Positions 6,503-8,596 of a DNA stretch of 8,596 nucleotides are shown here, in pieces. This DNA is from SHZT01 sp945889655 (lineage in GTDB: Bacteria > Gemmatimonadota > Gemmatimonadetes > Gemmatimonadales > GWC2-71-9), in the NCBI GenBank assembly GCA_945889655.1, contig CAMDCH010000106.1, positions 1 to 8,596 of the forward strand. The letters run 5' to 3'. Each line of letters opens with the position of its first letter. Within the stretch, counting starts at the first letter, position 1. Both the position numbers and the translations under genes were made by a program. The notes under the pieces were generated by a model. That model was not told the origin of the DNA. It did not search any database and saw nothing but the letters and a program-made list of their open reading frames with translations.

Positions 6503-7824
6503 GCGACGACCTCGACGAAGCGCCGACCACCGCGGCCCTCCACCTCTGGGAGGAGTGGCCCGCGCTCAGCGAGGCCGACCGGGTAGAACGCTTCCGCGGG
6601 TTGCCGCCGGAGGAAGTGAACGACTTCTTCCTCACGCTGGATCCGACGGAACAGAGCGCCCTCGTGCACGCACTGCCGCTCGCCGAACGCGTGCTCTGGA
6701 TCCGCCTGCTGGATCCGGACGACGCGGCGGACCTGCTCCAGACCTGTTCGAACGAGGAACGAAACCGCCTGCTGGACCTGCTGGACGAGCAGACGCGCAG
6801 CGAAGTGCGCGCGTTGCTGGCCTACGCCGAAGATCGCGCGGGCGGCCTGATGAGCCCGCGCTTTGCCCGTGTCCGTCCCGAATTCACCGTGGACGAAGCG
6901 ATCCGTTACTTGCGCAAGCAGGCGGGCCAGGTGGAGACGATCTATTACGCCTACGCGCTCGACGGCCAGCAGCAGCTGAAGGGTGTGATCTCGTTTCGCG
7001 AGCTGTTCCAGGCGCCCGACGAGAAGCTGGTACGGGACGTGATGCACACGGAGATCATCTCGGTCCGCGAGGACCTGGACCAGGAAGCGGTGGCCCGCAT
7101 CTACGTCGAGCAGGACCTGCTGGCGATTCCGGTGGTGGATGCCGAGGGGCGCATGAAGGGCATCATCACCTTCGACGACATCGCGGACGTCGTGCGGGAA
7201 GAGGCGACGGAAGACATCCAGAAGATCGGTGGTACCGAGGCCCTCCAGATGCCGTACATGTCCTCCCCCATCCAGGACCTGATCAGGAAACGCGCGGGCT
7301 GGCTCGCAGTTCTGTTCATCGGTGAGCTGCTCACGGCGTCGGCCATGGCGTTCTACCAGGACGAGATCGCCGCCGCGGTCGTGCTGGCACTCTTTCTTCC
7401 GCTCATCATCAGCAGCGGCGGGAATTCCGGCTCGCAGGCGTCGACCCTCGTCATCCGTGCGATGGCCCTTGGCGAGGTCCGGATCCGGGACTGGTGGAAG
7501 GTGCTACGGCGAGAGGTCGGCGTCGGTCTCACCCTTGGGGCCATCCTGGGCACGCTCGGCCTGGTGCGGGTGGTCGTGTGGGAGAAGATCTGGCATTCCT
7601 ACGGGGAGCACTATCTCAAGCTGGGAATCACCGTCTCGCTCAGTCTCGTGGGCGTGGTATTATGGGGATGCGTGACGGGATCGATGCTGCCGTTCGTGCT
7701 GCGCAAGGTCGGCTTCGATCCCGCGAGCGCTTCGGCGCCGTTCGTCGCGACGCTCGTGGACGTTACCGGCCTGATGATCTATTTCACCGTGGCCAGTATC
7801 GCGCTGCGGGGAGCCTTGCTCTGA
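6499..7824 (+). CDS. mgtE: Magnesium channel/transporter MgtE
   Basis: This is an inner-membrane Mg2+ channel gated by cytoplasmic Mg2+. From the start, the 441-aa protein has an acidic N domain (about residues 15-115, LPPEEVNDFFLTLDP and LLDPDDAADLL). A CBS pair follows (about 117-245, GGLMSPRFARVRPEFTVDEA and VRDVMHTEIISVREDLDQ), then a long plug-helix region and five membrane helices (about 265-438). The pore signatures are present: PLIISSGGNSGSQAST (301-316) and DPASASAPF followed by TLVDVTGL (407-424), in which D420 corresponds to the selectivity-filter Asp of Thermus MgtE. The length is near normal. ATG 6499 overlaps the upstream TGA, and I see no good Shine-Dalgarno at 6487-6494, so initiation probably depends on coupling. 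No M-box or ykoK riboswitch precedes it, as expected inside an operon. Following two CorC-like genes, it makes a Mg2+-centred group. Confidence 0.95.
   Translation: MSDDLDEAPTTAALHLWEEWPALSEADRVERFRGLPPEEVNDFFLTLDPTEQSALVHALPLAERVLWIRLLDPDDAADLLQTCSNEERNRLLDLLDEQTRSEVRALLAYAEDRAGGLMSPRFARVRPEFTVDEAIRYLRKQAGQVETIYYAYALDGQQQLKGVISFRELFQAPDEKLVRDVMHTEIISVREDLDQEAVARIYVEQDLLAIPVVDAEGRMKGIITFDDIADVVREEATEDIQKIGGTEALQMPYMSSPIQDLIRKRAGWLAVLFIGELLTASAMAFYQDEIAAAVVLALFLPLIISSGGNSGSQASTLVIRAMALGEVRIRDWWKVLRREVGVGLTLGAILGTLGLVRVVVWEKIWHSYGEHYLKLGITVSLSLVGVVLWGCVTGSMLPFVLRKVGFDPASASAPFVATLVDVTGLMIYFTVASIALRGALL
7808..7813 (+). promoter_or_regulatory. Shine-Dalgarno supporting a CTG start of meaB
   Basis: GGGGAG within the last mgtE codons lies 7 bases before CTG 7821. 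This is ideal spacing, and no comparable element serves the first ATG in the frame (7857). It therefore decides the start of meaB in favour of the unusual CTG that overlaps the mgtE stop. Confidence 0.5.
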
Positions 7825-8596
7825 CCGACCTGCTGGAAGGATTCCGCGCCCGGAAGATGCCGGCCCTCGCCCGCGCCATCTCGCTGGTGGAGAATGGCCG
7901 CGATGGATTCGAGGACCTGCTCTCCGTGCTGTATCCGCGGGTGGGCGGGGCGCACCGGATCGGCATTACGGGGCCACCCGGGGCCGGCAAGTCGACGCTC
8001 GTCGAAGGCCTCGTGAAGGGCTACCGCGAACAGGGGCAGACGGTCGCGGTGATCGCCGTGGATCCCACGAGCCCGTTTTCGGGAGGCGCGCTCCTCGGCG
8101 ACCGCATCCGAATGGAATCGGTCACGCTCGACCCGGGCGTCTACATCCGTTCCATGGCAACCCGGGGCGCCCTCGGCGGCCTGGCGACCACCACGCGGGA
8201 AGTGTGTGACGTGGTAGACGCGTTCGGGTTCGACCGGATCATCGTCGAAACGGTGGGCGTCGGGCAGTCCGAGCTGGAGATCGCCGCCACCGCGGATACC
8301 GCCATCCTGGTTCTCGTCCCGGAGTCCGGTGACGGGGTCCAGGTCCTCAAGGCCGGTGTCATGGAAATCGCGGATATCTACGTCGTGAACAAGGCGGACC
8401 GCTCCGGCGCCGACAAGTTGCGGCAGGAGATCGAGGTCATGCTCGGTATCCGGCAGGGGAACGCGCTCGTGAACGTGAAGGCGCACCACGGCCGACCGAT
8501 CGCGAAGGCCGGTCACCCTGAGCGCAGCGAAGGGTCCCCCTGGAATCCCCCGGTGCTTGCGACGGTTGCTGTGAAAGCCGAGGGAATTCCGGAGAT
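7821..8596 (+). CDS. meaB: MeaB/ArgK-family GTPase (methylmalonyl-CoA mutase chaperone), 3'-truncated by window edge
   Basis: This is a G3E-type P-loop GTPase that protects and reloads B12-dependent methylmalonyl-CoA mutase and related mutases. In the 258 visible residues, G1 is GPPGAGKST (51-59). The family segment VIAVDPTSPFSGGALLGDRIRM runs 77-98, with VYIRSMATRGALGGL after it. G3 is ETVGVGQSE (143-151), and the base-specificity motif is NKAD (190-193). The reading frame has no ATG, GTG or TTG near the expected N-terminus except ATG 7857, which would cut off TDLLEGFRARK. CTG 7821 overlaps the mgtE stop as CTGA and has GGGGAG seven bases upstream, so I place the start there; ATG 7857 is the fallback. 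A palindromic repeat translated as HPERSEGS interrupts the variable linker after the G4 region (residues 232-239); the normal-looking WNPPVLATVA then resumes. No mutase gene is visible. The C-terminus lies beyond the window. Confidence 0.92.
   Translation, partial: MTDLLEGFRARKMPALARAISLVENGRDGFEDLLSVLYPRVGGAHRIGITGPPGAGKSTLVEGLVKGYREQGQTVAVIAVDPTSPFSGGALLGDRIRMESVTLDPGVYIRSMATRGALGGLATTTREVCDVVDAFGFDRIIVETVGVGQSELEIAATADTAILVLVPESGDGVQVLKAGVMEIADIYVVNKADRSGADKLRQEIEVMLGIRQGNALVNVKAHHGRPIAKAGHPERSEGSPWNPPVLATVAVKAEGIPE
8515..8535 (+). repeat. Palindromic repeat inserted in frame in meaB (HPERSEGS type)
   Basis: A 21-base element begins with ACCCT and ends with AGGGT, which are perfect inverted arms, around the core GAGCGCAGCGA. 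In the meaB frame it gives HPERSEGS, with the flanking G and P residues outside the arms. I recall the same translated string and the sister version with ATCCT/AGGAT arms as a common dispersed repeat in several environmental phyla. The exchange of A-T for G-C on both arms would keep the pairing. It sits in a variable linker of the GTPase, where extra residues are tolerated. Only one copy occurs in this window, so its repeat status rests on recall. Confidence 0.6.

Noticed and set aside
6769..6786. CTGCTGGAC repeated in tandem in mgtE
   Set aside because: It encodes LLDLLD in an amphipathic helix of the N domain, with preferred codons for Leu and Asp. Only two copies occur and it is not evidence of a repeat element.

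Overview
The window is a gene-dense stretch of high-GC bacterial chromosome. Every supportable gene lies on the + strand, and non-coding space is almost absent. It reads as one long, translationally coupled housekeeping operon. In order it holds: a PTS EIIA(Ntr)-type protein (ptsN), the PhoH/YbeZ ATPase, a 7TM-HD membrane phosphohydrolase (YqfF/PgpH type), the rRNA-maturation endonuclease YbeY, two tandem CBS-domain/CorC-like membrane proteins, the magnesium channel MgtE, and the 5' part of meaB (methylmalonyl-CoA mutase GTPase chaperone), which runs off the right edge.

No 16S or other taxonomic marker is present. The high GC, the gene order, the protein style and a palindromic repeat that translates as HPERSEGS fit a Gemmatimonadota-like organism or a related environmental phylum. 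This is inference from recall, not a search result.

Layout. Positions 1-39 are the short left edge, slightly AT-richer, with the ptsN start not certain. ptsN ends at 501, and a 51-base C-rich spacer (502-552) separates it from phoH. This is the only real intergenic gap. From phoH onward almost every junction is a 4-base stop/start overlap: GTGA at 1500, ATGA at 4128, GTGA at 5315, ATGA at 6499, and apparently CTGA at 7821. The exception is the 7TM-HD/ybeY junction. An ATGA overlap exists there (3701-3704), but it is out of frame with ybeY by one base, so ybeY must start further on, at GTG 3712.

Functional reading. PhoH(YbeZ)-YbeY-CorC(YbeX) is the known ybeZYX association of RNA metabolism, ribosome quality and Mg2+ homeostasis. 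Here it is extended by a second CorC-like protein and MgtE. The 7TM-HD protein between phoH and ybeY is the arrangement known from many Gram-positives, where its relative PgpH degrades c-di-AMP. MeaB at the end is metabolically separate (B12-dependent mutase support).

I found no mobile element, tRNA, rRNA or CRISPR array, and no convincing new multi-gene system. The most interesting signals are small: a palindromic repeat inserted in frame in meaB, an apparent CTG start for meaB, the off-by-one ybeY start flanked by two perfect GC hairpins, a terminator-like hairpin plus T8 tract inside ptsN, and a predicted G-quadruplex motif in the ptsN-phoH spacer.
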